Assembly: GCA_018609785.1 (NCBI GenBank)
Contig: JAHEOE010000124.1
Location: forward strand, 1 to 6,360
Source: Minisyncoccota bacterium
GTDB lineage: Bacteria > Patescibacteriota > Minisyncoccia > SW-4-49-11
DNA: 6,360 nt
Direction of reading: 5' to 3'
The position numbers and the translations under genes are program-made. A model generated the notes under the pieces. That model had not been told where the DNA came from, searched no databases, and was given only the letters and a program-made list of their open reading frames with translations. Shown here piece after piece: positions 5,994-6,360 of this stretch. Numbering within the stretch: position 1 is the stretch's first letter; the number at the start of each line of letters is the position of its first letter.

Positions 5994-6037
5994 CTCCGCA
6001 CCTTTCGGAGCACCTCCTCTTTTTAAAGAGGAGGACA
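5987..6037 (-). repeat. REP-like palindromic element B (inverted relative to A)
   Basis: CCTCCTCTTT (6013-6022) pairs with AAAGAGGAGG (6025-6034) around TT, and CTCCG/CGGAG (5994-5998, 6006-6010) forms a smaller hairpin. Read on the - strand, the order is long stem, TG, small hairpin, GGAGGA, T/A-rich end, which is the order of element A. The sequences diverge in the small hairpin but the architecture is kept. Confidence 0.6.
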
Positions 6038-6043
6038 CAATCA

Positions 6044-6175
6044 TATATCCATTGTCCCCGCAACTATATATCTACCGTATCCGCCACCGTATATCATGCC
6101 CGAAGGGTATATATATCAACGGTATATCCCTCTCCGTATCCTTGTGGATATTCTGTGGAAAGTCCCTGTATATCC
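6044..6175 (+). repeat. Iteron-like array of TATATCC / CCGTATCC motifs
   Basis: About eight directly oriented copies: TATATCC (6044-6050), TATATCT (6067-6073), CCGTATCC (6075-6082), CCGTATATC (6087-6095), TATATC (6112-6117), CGGTATATCC (6120-6129), CCGTATCC (6134-6141) and TGTATATCC (6167-6175). All share TATCC or nearly so, which is also the core of the DnaA box TTATCCACA in the same orientation. A 12-bp copy of ATGCCCGAAGGG from element A (5941-5952) recurs at 6096-6107 within the array. Confidence 0.5.
6143..6162 (-). promoter_or_regulatory. Double DnaA box downstream of dnaA, copy 3
   Basis: TGTGGATAT (6143-6151, 8 of 9 on the - strand) is followed after 2 bases by TGTGGAAAG (6154-6162, 7 of 9). 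Orientation and 11-bp phasing equal those of the two copies upstream of mutS. Confidence 0.65.
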
Positions 6176-6255
6176 CGCTTATCGAATGGGGACTCTTCTC
6201 GTACTCTTCCCCAAGCCTTCCAAAGACATCGGTGTTCCCCATCTTATAACGCATA

Positions 6256-6275
6256 TCATCCCCATATTATCCACA
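6256..6275 (+). promoter_or_regulatory. Double DnaA box, copy 4, facing the unwinding region
   Basis: TCATCCCCA (6256-6264, 7 of 9), a 2-base gap, then the perfect box TTATCCACA (6267-6275) on the + strand. The weak-gap-strong order is the same as in the other three copies, but the element is turned towards the trio run downstream. Confidence 0.7.
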
Positions 6276-6310
6276 TTCTTTGTTTCCGTTCACACGCGAA
6301 CTCAAACGGC

Positions 6311-6319
6311 ATTTCCACA
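6311..6319 (+). promoter_or_regulatory. Single DnaA box next to the DnaA-trio run
   Basis: ATTTCCACA matches 7 of 9 positions of TTATCCACA, with the full TCCACA core, in the same orientation as copy 4. It ends 12 bases before the first CTA trio. The C-rich spacer TCCCC (6322-6326) resembles the GC-rich stretch placed between box and trios in Bacillus-type origins. Confidence 0.55.
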
Positions 6320-6331
6320 AATCCCCTTGAC

Positions 6332-6360
6332 CTACTACTACTTCTAATTTTTAATATATA
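6332..6360 (+). other. DnaA-trio element and start of the AT-rich unwinding region
   Basis: Trinucleotides CTA, CTA, CTA, CTT, CTA run from 6332 to 6346, then an AT-only stretch continues to the window edge. CTA on this strand is 3'-GAT on the other, the DnaA-trio described for Bacillus subtilis, where it lets DnaA form a filament on single-stranded DNA and start melting. My recollection of the B. subtilis trio run (CTACTATTACTTCTACTA) is close to this one. Position after dnaA and after correctly oriented boxes supports the call. Confidence 0.7.

Larger units (their letters stand above)
5802..6360. other. oriC: Putative chromosomal origin of replication (oriC), 3' end outside the window
   Basis: No protein-coding gene is credible in these 559 bases. 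The distal part (6044-6360) has the full set expected of a bacterial origin: TATCC repeats, two double DnaA boxes, a single box, a DnaA-trio run and an AT-rich tract. The proximal part (5803-6037) is repeats and hairpins. It directly follows dnaA; dnaN is expected just beyond the edge, which is inference. Confidence 0.8.

Noticed and set aside
6052..6347. Overlapping 60-83-residue frames on both strands in the origin region
   Set aside because: They cover the TATCC repeats and DnaA boxes, have no SD, and their translations are repeat-driven, with runs such as YIYQRYIP. Chance open frames.

Overview
This is a bacterial chromosomal window holding a replication-origin neighbourhood. All genes lie on the + strand, in this order: a YraN/UPF0102 nuclease-fold protein (21-419), an unrecognised AT-rich gene for a C-terminally anchored membrane protein (best start 497, end 1069), tRNA-Leu(UAA) (1172-1257), mutS (1668-4253) and dnaA (4341-5801). 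A repeat-rich, gene-free stretch (5802-6360) follows and shows the marks of oriC. The window stops inside an AT-rich tract where dnaN would be expected next, but no dnaN sequence is visible.

Organism: the core genes are near 50% GC and their intergenic DNA is AT-rich. mutS, dnaA and yraN lack clear Shine-Dalgarno sequences. UAG, UAA and UGA are all used as stops. The gene content, weak SD use and palindromic intergenic repeats would fit a Patescibacteria/CPR-type genome, but that is only a guess; the window has no rRNA or other firm marker.

Layout and regulation: the unrecognised gene looks like a self-contained unit. It has its own sigma70-type promoter overlapping an upstream in-frame TTG, a strong SD in front of an internal TTG start, and an intrinsic terminator. 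The tRNA has a strong promoter of its own. The 410 bp between the tRNA and mutS hold two double DnaA boxes, a cluster of inverted repeats and an extended -10 mutS promoter with a palindrome in its spacer. dnaA has its own TTGCCA-N18-TATAAT promoter.

Origin: after dnaA come, in order, a degenerate 7-bp tandem repeat, an AT-rich hairpin, two REP-like palindromic elements in opposite orientation, an array of TATATCC-type repeats, two more double DnaA boxes, a single box, and a CTACTACTACTTCTA run that strongly resembles the DnaA-trio unwinding element of Bacillus subtilis. The main observation is that double DnaA boxes of one design (weak box, 2 nt, strong box) flank the mutS-dnaA block on both sides. 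This suggests a bipartite origin with mutS enclosed together with dnaA.
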